Positions 56,650 through 64,000 of a DNA stretch of 64,000 nucleotides are shown here, piece after piece (the first letter of the stretch is position 1; every line of letters starts with the position of its first letter). The stretch spans positions 1 through 64,000 of the forward strand of contig CBDBVB010000006.1 in the NCBI GenBank assembly GCA_965212545.1. The letters run 5' to 3'. Position numbers and translations under genes: made by a program. The stretch comes from JABDIP01 sp965212545 (GTDB taxonomy: Bacteria; Pseudomonadota; Alphaproteobacteria; DSM-16000; Inquilinaceae). The notes under the pieces were generated by a model, which was not told the origin of the DNA, did no database searches, and was given only the letters and a program-made list of their open reading frames with translations.

Positions 56650-57139
56650 CGCTGCAACCCGATGCTCTATCCCCTTGAACAAGAATAGGTCTCTTGTGCT
56701 CCGGGGCAACCATGACGATTCAATTTCGATTATGCACACTTCGGCGATCGGTGGCGAGCATAACTCGACGTAAATTCAACCTTGGATATTGAAGCGCTCT
56801 CACGCCGGCCATTCGATCCGGCGCATTCGTCAGGCGGCCGCCATCGTCCGGCAATGGGTCCCTGGTCGGAGAGGTCGGATCGGGTCCGACGACAGCTGAT
56901 CTTCGCAAGGGCGACAATTGCCGATCCGGTCGCCACCGGCGCCCGCCCTGCCGGACTATCCGCCGGGTCGCACACCGGATAGCCTGTCGCCAGACCAGTG
57001 TCATGGTTTCGAAGTTCGGCACATTTCATGTGCCGGATTGCGGAAGCTGAATGACACTCGTCTCAAACAGATGGTGTCCCTTTGATCCTGAGATTCGCTC
57101 GTGCGAATTTCAGGATCGGGACACCAGGGAGAGACGGCG
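56650..57139. other. Intergenic stretch between divergent regulator and Rieske genes
   Basis: About 490 bases, holding the dispersed palindrome copy B near its right end. The remaining sequence shows no domain-bearing frame, RNA gene or terminator. The size suggests regulatory regions for both neighbours. Confidence 0.5.
57072..57126. repeat. Dispersed palindrome, copy B (GTCCCGATTCTG family)
   Basis: Arms TGGTGTCCC...GATTCGC and GCGAATTTCAGGATCGGG...CCA around a 4-base loop; one arm has a 3-base TTT insertion. It shares the GTCCCGATNCTGAA core with copy A at 37545-37598. It ends 13 bases before the Rieske gene start, within its probable leader. Confidence 0.6.
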
Positions 57140-58291
57140 ATGGACCAGAACCGGGATCGGGCGACCTTCGACGATGTCATGGGACCGATCGGCGCTGCCC
57201 GCGGTCTGCCCAATCGCTGCTATCTGGACCCGGCGGTCCTCTCCGAAGAGAAACGAAAGATCTTCTTTGGCCAATGGGCCGGGGTCGGCTTCGGCAAGGA
57301 CGTACCGGACCCCGGCGATGCGAAACCGGTCGATTTCCTCGGCATGCCGCTGTTGATCCTGCGCGACCGGGAGGGCGCGATCCGGGTCTTCCAGAACACC
57401 TGCCGCCATCGCGGCATGATTCTGGTCGACCGGCCGACCCGGCTCAGCGGGACCATCCGCTGCCCATATCATTCCTGGTGCTACGGACTCGACGGAGCGC
57501 TCAAGGCGACACCGCATGTCGGCGGGCCCGGCCAAAACAGGCATCCGGACATCGACCGGCAATCCCTTGGTCTGGTGTCGATCCGGTCGCATGTCTGGCG
57601 CGATGTGGTGCTGGTGAACCTCTCCGGCACCGCGTCACCCTTTGAGGAGCACGCCGCCGGTCTGATCGAGCGCTGGCGCGAACTCGAGCAGCCGCAGCAT
57701 CATGGCGGCGCCGAATCGTCGTTCAGCCTGACTGTGCGGACGAACTGGAAGCTGGCGGTCGAGAACTACTGTGAGTCCTACCACCTGCCCTGGGTGCACC
57801 CGGACCTCAACCGCTATTCCCGCCTGGAGGACCACTACAATATCTGCGGCGAAGGTCCCTACTCGGGCCAGGGCACGACGGTGTACGACCCGGCGGCCGG
57901 AACGACCGGCCAGCGCTTCGTCGACTTCCCCGGGCTGACGGCCAAATGGGACAAGGCGGCGGAATACGTCGCGCTCTTCCCGAACCTGTTGTTCGGTGTC
58001 CACCGAGACCACAGCTTCGCGATCCTGCTGGAGGCGAAGGGGCCGGAGGAAACCGTCGAGCATGTCGAGATCTACTATGCCGACCCGGCGATGGCGGGCG
58101 CCGACCACGCCGTTCTGCGGGCGGAGAACGCCGAGCGCTGGAGGACGGTGTTCGCCGAGGACATCGATGTGGTGGAGGGCATGCAGCGCGGACGCCATGG
58201 CGCGTTGTTCGACGGCGGCCGCTTCTCGCCGGTGATGGATGAGGCGACTCACCACTTTCACAAATGGGTCGCCTCACGGTTGATGTCCTGA
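57140..58291 (+). CDS. Rieske non-haem iron oxygenase, alpha subunit
   Basis: A 383-residue ring-hydroxylating-type oxygenase. The Rieske [2Fe-2S] ligands are Cys88/His90 (CRHRG) and Cys108/His111 (CPYHSW). The mononuclear iron His residues are His215 and His220 in NYCESYHLPWVH, with a later Asp as third ligand. No reductase or ferredoxin gene is adjacent, so electrons must come from elsewhere. The substrate is unknown; carnitine- or betaine-type and aromatic substrates are possible. ATG at 57140. Confidence 0.9.
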   Translation: MDQNRDRATFDDVMGPIGAARGLPNRCYLDPAVLSEEKRKIFFGQWAGVGFGKDVPDPGDAKPVDFLGMPLLILRDREGAIRVFQNTCRHRGMILVDRPTRLSGTIRCPYHSWCYGLDGALKATPHVGGPGQNRHPDIDRQSLGLVSIRSHVWRDVVLVNLSGTASPFEEHAAGLIERWRELEQPQHHGGAESSFSLTVRTNWKLAVENYCESYHLPWVHPDLNRYSRLEDHYNICGEGPYSGQGTTVYDPAAGTTGQRFVDFPGLTAKWDKAAEYVALFPNLLFGVHRDHSFAILLEAKGPEETVEHVEIYYADPAMAGADHAVLRAENAERWRTVFAEDIDVVEGMQRGRHGALFDGGRFSPVMDEATHHFHKWVASRLMS

Positions 58292-58338
58292 GCAGCGTTG
58301 GCGCGTCTTGGAAAGTAGGGATTCCCGTGCTCGGAGTC

Positions 58339-58650
58339 ATGATCACCTCCTTGTGCCTGGTCGCGGTTTTCATGACTCTGCCCAGCTTCGTCATGATGCG
58401 AAATCGGTATCGTGGGGCCACGGTGGTCATTCTGGCACCGGTGCCAGGGGCGCTTCTTATCGGGGTGTTCACCGCGCTCTATCTGAGCCGGATCGGATCA
58501 GATGCAATTCTGGAATTTCGCCTCTGGGGTCCCATTCTGCTCTGGGGCGTGCCCTTGATGCTGGCGTCTTGGTTGCTGGGACTGGTCCTATGTGCCATTT
58601 GGCTGGCCATAGGGAGGAGGTCAATGGCGGGAAAGGGCACGCAGTCCTGA
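58339..58650 (+). CDS. Small membrane protein, function unknown
   Basis: A 103-residue protein with three hydrophobic helices (ITSLCLVAVFMTLPSFVMM, VVILAPVPGALLIGVFTALYL, LWGPILLWGVPLMLASWLLGLVLCAIWLAIG). It ends RRSMAGKGTQS. An ATG at 58264 in the same frame would add 25 residues and overlap the Rieske gene by 28 bases; the later ATG with GGAG just upstream is preferred. No family recognised. Confidence 0.5.
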   Translation: MITSLCLVAVFMTLPSFVMMRNRYRGATVVILAPVPGALLIGVFTALYLSRIGSDAILEFRLWGPILLWGVPLMLASWLLGLVLCAIWLAIGRRSMAGKGTQS

Positions 58651-58664
58651 AGCGTCCGGGAAAC

Positions 58665-59696
58665 CTACTGGTCTTTCCCGCTGACCCCGGCCTCCTCGAA
58701 CGTGGCCATGCCGGCATGGCAGTCGACCGCGGCCCTGACAACGTTGATGGCGAGCGCCGCGCCTGAGCCCTCGCCCAGACGCATGCCGAGATCGAGGATC
58801 GCCTCGCGGCCGATGCGGTCGAGCAGCCGGCGGTGGCCGGGCTCGGCGGAGACATGGGCGACCAGGCAATGATCCAGCGCCTTGGGGTCGAGCGCCCAGA
58901 GCACCGCCGCCGCCGCGGTGCAGGCGAAGCCATCGAGCAGCACCGGGGTCCGGGCCAGCCTTGCGGCCAGGATCGCGCCGACGATCGCCGCCAGTTCGTA
59001 TCCGCCCAGGCAGCGCAACACCTCCAGCGGGTCGCCCAGCGCATCGCGGTTGGCGGCGATTCCGGCCTCGACGGCGGCGGTCTTGCGGGCCCGGCCGGCC
59101 GCGTCCACGCCGGTGCCGGGACCGACCCAGTCCTCGGCCGTTCCTTCGAACAGCGCCGCGCACAATGCCGCGGCCGATGTCGTGTTGCCGATCCCCATTT
59201 CGCCCAGGCACAGCAGATGCAGCCCCTGATCTACGCCCATCATGCCGTAGGCCATGGCACGGGCGCAGCCTTCCGCGTCCATCGCCGGACCCTGGGTGAA
59301 GTCGCTGGTCGGCGTATCCAGATCGAGCTCGTAAACCCGCAGATCGCTGTCGGCGATTTCGCAGAGCTGATTGACCGCCGCCCCGCCGGAGCCGAAATTC
59401 GCCACCATCTGGGCGGTGACGTCGGTCGGGTAGGCGGACACGCCGCGCGCCGCCGCGACGCCGTGATTGCCGGCGAACACCGCCACCCTGGGATGGCGCA
59501 GCTGCGGCGGATGCCGGCCCTGCCAGCAGGCCATCCAATAGGCGATCTCCTCCAGCCGGCCCAGCGCCCCGGCCGGCTTGGTCAGCCGCGCTTCGCGATG
59601 CCGGGCGGCGGTGCCGGCCTCCAGATCCGGACCCGGCAGGTTGCGGGCCAGGTCGCGGATCTCGTCGAAGCCGATGGCGGCGGTCGGTTCGGGCAT
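58665..59696 (-). CDS. cobT: Nicotinate-nucleotide-dimethylbenzimidazole phosphoribosyltransferase CobT
   Basis: A 343-residue CobT that makes alpha-ribazole phosphate for the lower ligand of cobalamin. Family blocks are TKPAGALGRLEEIAYWMACWQG, VFAGNHGVAAARGVSAYP, GEMGIGNTTSAAALCAAL (nucleotide site), and LLDGFACTAAAAVLWALDP. The C-terminal LDLGMRLGEGSGAALAI supplies the catalytic Glu region. ATG at 59696. It is divergent from cobS across about 115 bases. Confidence 0.94.
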   Translation of the reverse strand: MPEPTAAIGFDEIRDLARNLPGPDLEAGTAARHREARLTKPAGALGRLEEIAYWMACWQGRHPPQLRHPRVAVFAGNHGVAAARGVSAYPTDVTAQMVANFGSGGAAVNQLCEIADSDLRVYELDLDTPTSDFTQGPAMDAEGCARAMAYGMMGVDQGLHLLCLGEMGIGNTTSAAALCAALFEGTAEDWVGPGTGVDAAGRARKTAAVEAGIAANRDALGDPLEVLRCLGGYELAAIVGAILAARLARTPVLLDGFACTAAAAVLWALDPKALDHCLVAHVSAEPGHRRLLDRIGREAILDLGMRLGEGSGAALAINVVRAAVDCHAGMATFEEAGVSGKDQ

Positions 59697-59810
59697 GGAG
59701 AGGCCTGACGTTGCGGGGCGGACGACCCGGCTCTGTGCCATGGATCGGGCGACCAGTCAAAGGCGCGGGGCTTGCCGCTGCCGGGTAACGGCGGTACCCC
59801 TTTTCGATCC

Positions 59811-60626
59811 ATGGATGAGCCACCCGAATCAGCCGAATCGGTCTCTGTCCGGCAATGGTCGCTGCTTGGCGAGTTGCGGGACTGGCGAGACGAGATTCAT
59901 GCCTCCGCGATCTTCCTGACCCGGCTGCCGATCCGCTGGGAGGGCGAGATGCCGCCCGACCTGGCGGCCCGCTCGCTGCGCGCCGGACCGGTGGTCGGCG
60001 CGGCGATCGGGCTGGTGGCCGGCCTGGTATTCCTTCTGCTGGCGGCGATCGGCGTTCCGGTGATGGCGGCGGCGCTGGTGGCCGTCGCCGCGCAGATGCT
60101 GCTGACCGGCGCGCTGCACGAAGACGGGCTGGCCGATCTGGCTGACGGGCTGGGCGGCGGCGACAGCCGGGATTCCAAACTGGCGATCATGCGCGACAGC
60201 CGGATCGGCAGTTTCGGGGCGCTGGCCCTCGTCGTGGCGGTGACCGCTCGGGTCACGGCCATCGCCGCCATACCCAATGGCTGGGCCCCGGTCGCCGCGC
60301 TGATCGCCGCAGGCGCAGCATCGCGGGCCAGTTGGCCGGTCCTGATGGCCTGGCTGCCGCCGGCCCGCGCCGACGGGCTTGCCGCATCACATGGGCGACA
60401 ACCGACCGACCGGCTGGCGGCAACCGTGGCGGTGGCGGCGCTGGTTTCGCTGCTGGTGCTGCCGCTTGGCCAAGCCCTGGCAGGACTGCTCGCCGGCGCG
60501 CTGGCGATTGCCGGGCTGGGCATATTGGTCGTAAGGCAGATCGGCGGTTACACCGGCGACGTACTTGGCGCCGCCCAGCAGAGCGTGGAGATCGCCATGC
60601 TGATTGCCCTTGCGACGTTGGCTTGA
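59811..60626 (+). CDS. cobS: Adenosylcobinamide-GDP ribazoletransferase CobS
   Basis: A 271-residue integral membrane enzyme that joins alpha-ribazole to adenosylcobinamide-GDP, the last step of cobalamin assembly. It has several TM helices; the diagnostic acidic segment is LLTGALHEDGLADLADGLGGG, with RDSRIGSFGAL after it. ATG at 59811 is preferred to a TTG at 59772. The divergent cobT provides its nucleotide substrate. No cobalamin riboswitch was found between them. Confidence 0.92.
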   Translation: MDEPPESAESVSVRQWSLLGELRDWRDEIHASAIFLTRLPIRWEGEMPPDLAARSLRAGPVVGAAIGLVAGLVFLLLAAIGVPVMAAALVAVAAQMLLTGALHEDGLADLADGLGGGDSRDSKLAIMRDSRIGSFGALALVVAVTARVTAIAAIPNGWAPVAALIAAGAASRASWPVLMAWLPPARADGLAASHGRQPTDRLAATVAVAALVSLLVLPLGQALAGLLAGALAIAGLGILVVRQIGGYTGDVLGAAQQSVEIAMLIALATLA

Positions 60627-60731
60627 TCCGATGCCGCTTTTGGTCGACACGGCGCCGCGAATCTGACTCAATGTGATCGTATTAGCTGAAGAAAAGCCGA
60701 TATGCCGCTGTATCAACAAGGAGAAGGCGCA

Positions 60732-61403
60732 ATGCTGCGCAATCGTTTTTTATCCATCGTTACAGTCCTTGCGCTCAGTCTCGGCATCGCAACACCGGCG
60801 CTGGCGCTGACCGATCAGGAACAACTGGTCGACGAGGCGCGCGCTACGCTTCAGTCGCTGTTGACGGATCCGGACTACGCCCCGCTTCAGACCACGCTGC
60901 AGCAGGCCCAGGCGGTCTTGATCGTGCCGCAACTGTACAAGGGCGGCTTCTTCCTTGGCGCCGAGGGCGGCAACGGTGTCCTCCTGGCCCGCAACGCCGA
61001 CGGTAGCTGGAGCGACCCGTCCTTCATGCTGCTCGCCAGCGGCTCACTGGGCCTGCAGATCGGCGGCGAAGTTTCGGAGATGGTGGTGTCGATCATGACC
61101 GAACAGGGCTTGAACGCGATTCTCGAGCACAAGGGCCGCATCGGCGCCGATATCAGCGCCGCGCTGTTCGTCGTGGGAATGGGGATCGACGCCCATACCG
61201 GCTTCGACTCCAATGCCGACATGTATGCCTTCTCGCGCAGCAAGGGGTTGTTTCTCGGCGGTGCGCTCGAGGGCGGCGTGATCTCCCCCAAGGACAGTTG
61301 GAACGAGGCCTATTACGGCACCCCGGCCAGCAGCCGGGATATCCTCAACGGCGGCTATTACAACCCGCAATCGACCTCTCTGAGCAGGGCCTTGCCGCGC
61401 TAG
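60732..61403 (+). CDS. Secreted SYLF (Ysc84-type) lipid-binding-domain protein
   Basis: A 223-residue protein with a signal peptide (hydrophobic LSIVTVLALSLGIATPALA). The SYLF domain spans about 70-210: VLIVPQLYKGGFFLGAEGGNGVLLAR, WSDPSFMLLASGSLGLQIGGEVSEMVVSIM and ADMYAFSRSKGLFLGGALEGGVISP are the family's conserved strands. In eukaryotes SYLF binds phosphoinositides; bacterial members are thought to act at the outer membrane. AGGAG lies eight bases before the ATG at 60732. Confidence 0.88.
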   Translation: MLRNRFLSIVTVLALSLGIATPALALTDQEQLVDEARATLQSLLTDPDYAPLQTTLQQAQAVLIVPQLYKGGFFLGAEGGNGVLLARNADGSWSDPSFMLLASGSLGLQIGGEVSEMVVSIMTEQGLNAILEHKGRIGADISAALFVVGMGIDAHTGFDSNADMYAFSRSKGLFLGGALEGGVISPKDSWNEAYYGTPASSRDILNGGYYNPQSTSLSRALPR

Positions 61404-61737
61404 GGACCGTTGCCCGGAACCGGCGGCGCACGCCCGAGCGCCGCCGTTCGCGCCGGCCACAAGACAGCCTGCCGGCGTAATGTCGCCGCATGCCGATGGC
61501 ACCGACGGCCTGCTGTGTTCGACGCGGGCTATCGCAACGCCCGATTGCGCCGCTCCGATCCTCTCGCCAGACCATTCGATTGACCGCAACCCGGACGGCC
61601 CTTACTGAAGGCTGTGCATTTGCACTCTTAACAGGGCGTTTACGGGGCGTTAGGGTGCGCTGCCGCATCATCGCTGCCAGCCGAGGCCGTGCGGGGCAGC
61701 ACATCGGCAATCCGCAGCGTTGGGGGATCATCTTTTC
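61404..61737. other. Intergenic stretch, nothing recognised
   Basis: About 330 bases between the SYLF gene and the lipoprotein gene. No clear terminator, RNA gene, repeat or domain-bearing frame is seen. Confidence 0.5.
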
Positions 61738-62322
61738 ATGCGAAGACTCTTAGTTCTGGCCGCCCTGATCGTCGTGGCCGCCTCGTGCCAATCGACGAAA
61801 TCGACACGGCAGTCGGTCGCGAGCACCAGCCCGCAATCGGCCGCGCCCACGCAATCCTACCGCGAGGCCTTCGCCGAGCCGGCCAACTTCTCGCCGATCG
61901 GCCACCCGTCCGGCGCGTGCATGACCGAGGAAGAGATCGCGGCGGAACAGGCCATCCGCCTGCACACCGCGATGATGGTGACCGGCCTCACCTGCCACGG
62001 CTTCTATCGCGAGCCGACGCTGTTCGATCGCTACCAGGAGTTCAGCTTCGAACATGCCGGTCGCCTCGGCGCCGCCCAGGACACGATCGGCAAATTCCTG
62101 GGGCGCTACCGGTCCGGCAACCGCAGTCGCCTGTACGACACCTACCAGACCCAGGTGGCCAACGCGGAATCCCGGCTGGTGGCCGATGCCTCTGCGCCGA
62201 CCTATTGCCGGCTGCGCCGTGACCAGTACTACACCGCATCTGACTTCACCGAGGCCGATTTCAGCGCCTTCGTCGACCTGATGGTCGACCATCACCGCGA
62301 CAGCTACCAGGTCTGCCGGTAG
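61738..62322 (+). CDS. Small lipoprotein, function unknown
   Basis: A 194-residue predicted lipoprotein: the leader RRLLVLAALIVVAAS ends at a lipobox Cys (VAASC, residue 17). The mature part has several cysteines (GACMTEEE, LTCHGF, TYCRLRRDQYY, QVCR) likely paired in the periplasm. The central helix region (EHAGRLGAAQDTIGKFLGRYRSGNRSRLYDTYQTQ) has no recognised family. It may be a periplasmic adaptor. Confidence 0.65.
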   Translation: MRRLLVLAALIVVAASCQSTKSTRQSVASTSPQSAAPTQSYREAFAEPANFSPIGHPSGACMTEEEIAAEQAIRLHTAMMVTGLTCHGFYREPTLFDRYQEFSFEHAGRLGAAQDTIGKFLGRYRSGNRSRLYDTYQTQVANAESRLVADASAPTYCRLRRDQYYTASDFTEADFSAFVDLMVDHHRDSYQVCR

Positions 62323-62377
62323 GCGACCCCGCGGCCCGGCCGTTGCCGGGCCGCCGATCTTCCGCCATTGTCGTCAC

Positions 62378-62403
62378 GTCATTCCCGCCAAGGCGGGAAT
62401 GAC
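62378..62403. repeat. GTCATTCCCGCC hairpin (REP-like)
   Basis: A perfect 12-base stem, GTCATTCCCGCC/GGCGGGAATGAC, with a 2-base loop, between the lipoprotein and second Rieske genes. GTCATTCCCGC palindromes are widespread in bacterial intergenic DNA. No T-run follows. Confidence 0.6.
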
Positions 62404-62567
62404 AATGGCGTGTTTGCACCCCCGGCCCGACTGACGGCTTGCCGTTGCGCTTGATCCACTACGGCGGAACCCGCACTGGTCCGTATGTCACAGTCGGACC
62501 ATGGACATTCGGTCGACGAGCCGTAATTGTCAGTACAACGCATCGATCGAAACAAGGACGCATCCGA

Positions 62568-63647
62568 ATGGCCTATGCGACAGATACCCTGCTGTCCGAA
62601 CACGGGGATCACGATCCGGTGGTCGACCTGCGCCGGACCGGATTGCATCCGGATTTCTGGTATCCGGTGGCCCGTGGAAAGACGCTGAAACGGGGAAAGA
62701 CGCTGGGCGTGAAGTTCGCCGGCGACCCGATCGTACTGGCCCGCAGCGACGACGGCGCCTGCTTCGCGCTGGAAGATCGCTGCGCCCACCGTCAGGTGCC
62801 GCTGAGCAACGGCGTCGTGTGCCCCAAGGGCCTGAGATGCGGCTATCATGGTTGGACCTATGACGCCACCGGTCGCTGCATCAGCATCCCGTATCTCGGA
62901 AAGGACAAGACGCGGCCCAACGGCGTGCGCGCCTATCCCTGCCGCGAGGCCTATGGCCTGATCTTCATCTTTCCGGGCGACCCGGCGAAGGCCGAGACAA
63001 CGCCGTTTCCGGATATCCCGACCCACGGCAATCCGGATTTCAAGACTCGGTACCTGGACCGCCAAGTGGCGTGCCATTACTCGTTCATGCACGAGAACCT
63101 GATGGACATGAACCATCAGTTCCTGCACCGCCGGTTGATGGGCGGGATCAAGACCATTTTCCTCGGCCGGCGGGCCGGCGACAACTGGGTCGAGACCGAT
63201 TACAGCTTCGGCCGAAATTCGGGCCGGCAACCGATCGGCGAATGGTTCATCATCGGCAAGCGCGACCGGGCGGCAAGCCGCGAACGCCGCGATCTGATGA
63301 CGATCCGCACGGAATACCCGTACCAGTCCCTGAAGTTCTGGACGGCAGGCAGCGACACGCCGGCGTTGGATCTGTGGAACGTCTACATCCCGGTCGACAA
63401 GGAGCAGCGGGTCAACCACACCTTCGGCATGATCATGATCCAGAAGCCGCCGATCCCGGGCCTGATCCACCTGCTGTGGCCGTTCATCACCTGGTTCACC
63501 GAGGGCATCTTCAAGGAGGACCGCTGGATCGTGGAATTGGAGCAGAAGGCCTGGGATGAGCAAGGCGGCGATCGCAACCAGGAGATCTTTCCGGCGATCC
63601 TGGACCTGCGCGACCTGCTGGCCAAAGGCGGCGTGCCACTGGACTAG
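62568..63647 (+). CDS. Rieske non-haem iron oxygenase (second copy type)
   Basis: A 359-residue oxygenase of the VanA/aromatic ring-demethylase-like branch. Rieske ligands are Cys72/His74 (CAHRQ) and Cys91/His94 (CGYHGW). Iron His residues are His183 and His187 in MDMNHQFLHRRL. The C-terminal half is hydrophobic near LIHLLWPFITWFTEGIFKEDRW, an unusual amphipathic insert that could associate with membrane. No reductase is adjacent. ATG at 62568, AAGGA nine bases upstream. Confidence 0.88.
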   Translation: MAYATDTLLSEHGDHDPVVDLRRTGLHPDFWYPVARGKTLKRGKTLGVKFAGDPIVLARSDDGACFALEDRCAHRQVPLSNGVVCPKGLRCGYHGWTYDATGRCISIPYLGKDKTRPNGVRAYPCREAYGLIFIFPGDPAKAETTPFPDIPTHGNPDFKTRYLDRQVACHYSFMHENLMDMNHQFLHRRLMGGIKTIFLGRRAGDNWVETDYSFGRNSGRQPIGEWFIIGKRDRAASRERRDLMTIRTEYPYQSLKFWTAGSDTPALDLWNVYIPVDKEQRVNHTFGMIMIQKPPIPGLIHLLWPFITWFTEGIFKEDRWIVELEQKAWDEQGGDRNQEIFPAILDLRDLLAKGGVPLD

Positions 63648-64000
63648 GCCGAAACCGCTTGCCCCTGGATGTCGGCTGCCGAGTCCCGATTGGTCAATGA
63701 TCGGCCGGTCGCGGTGTCGAACAGGTGCAACTGGCCGCTTTCGACCGCCAGGGTGACCGGTTCGCCCTGGCCGGCGCTGACGATGCCGGGCAGGCGGGCC
63801 ATCAGCATATGGCCTTCGCCATCGATGCGGCCATGCACGATGGTGTCGGCGCCCAGCGCCTCTATCAGTTCGACATTCACATTGATGCGGCGCTCAGCAT
63901 CGGCGGAGCCGGCCAGATGCAGGTGTTCCGGTCGAACGCCGACGGTCACGTCCTTGCCGCCATGGCCGGTTGATTTCGGGGTCGTAAGCCGGTGGCCGCC
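63644..64000 (-). CDS. ABC transporter ATPase C-terminal (TOBE) domain, UgpC/MalK type, cut by window edge
   Basis: The visible 118 residues carry VTVGVRPEHLHLAG and the TOBE-type strands INVNVELIEALGADTIVHGRID and VTLAVESGQLHLFDTATGRSL. This is the regulatory end of a sugar/glycerol-3-phosphate type ABC ATPase; the Walker motifs lie beyond the window. The frame continues without stop to the edge. It is convergent with the Rieske gene and overlaps its stop by four bases. Confidence 0.85.
   Translation of the reverse strand, partial: GGHRLTTPKSTGHGGKDVTVGVRPEHLHLAGSADAERRINVNVELIEALGADTIVHGRIDGEGHMLMARLPGIVSAGQGEPVTLAVESGQLHLFDTATGRSLTNRDSAADIQGQAVSA

Noticed and set aside
59697..59810. Cobalamin riboswitch between cobT and cobS
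   Set aside because: Too short, and no B12-box-like sequence could be found.

Overview
The window is GC-rich chromosomal DNA from an alphaproteobacterium, most likely a Rhodospirillales-type lineage; I cannot name the genus. Signs include a MipZ-type division ATPase, an RpoE/ChrR pair with its characteristic promoter, a RegA/ActR-type regulator, a DUF1127 protein, an mmcB gene behind an alphaproteobacterial SOS box (GAAC-N7-GAAC), and SpoU, Trm112, LON-domain and CnoX-like housekeeping genes. No rRNA operon, prophage, transposase gene or CRISPR array was seen. There is one tRNA, tRNA-Gly(GCC).

Layout. 0-5 kb: the 5' part of rlmN, two small envelope-type proteins, the rpoE-chrR stress pair and a secreted NTF2-like protein. 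5-16.5 kb: a SpoU RNA methylase, a type II asparaginase overlapping a methyltransferase, a deacetylase, a LysR regulator, a membrane adenylate cyclase, an MFS exporter, a GNAT enzyme and an aminotransferase. A 270-bp two-armed inverted-repeat element lies between the last two. 16.5-28 kb: an LRAT-like protein, an outer-membrane MipA protein with a clear terminator, acetoacetyl-CoA synthetase, a second cyclase, a DUF971/Trm112/LON/CnoX/ProX run, an HxlR regulator divergent from a methyltransferase, and tRNA-Gly. 28-36 kb: a nitrilase, then a complete dipeptide/nickel-type ABC transporter whose gene set includes a PhyH dioxygenase.

36-44 kb: a TPR/2OG-oxygenase protein, then four consecutive genes (CHASE histidine kinase, mipZ, a winged-helix protein, a multi-pass membrane protein), each broken by one or two single-base insertions. 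44-49 kb: an ECF sigma factor, anti-sigma, periplasmic sensor, DUF1800, lipoprotein and DUF1501 operon. 49-57 kb: an esterase, a sugar-acid pathway pair (FAH-type dehydratase and DenD-like dehydrogenase), a small membrane protein, a trypsin-like protease (also carrying a one-base insertion), SOS-linked mmcB, a degenerate EAL protein and a RegA-type regulator. 57-64 kb: two Rieske oxygenases flank cobT/cobS (cobalamin lower-ligand assembly), a SYLF protein and a small lipoprotein. The window ends in the TOBE end of a MalK/UgpC-type ATPase.

All seven frameshifts are one-base gains, six of them in runs of the same base. This pattern looks more like consensus error than gene decay, so those genes are described both as read and as they would read when repaired. 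The least explained sequences are the two-armed element at 15,061-15,330, its isolated end at the start of the DUF971 gene, and a dispersed palindrome present at 37.5 and 57.1 kb.
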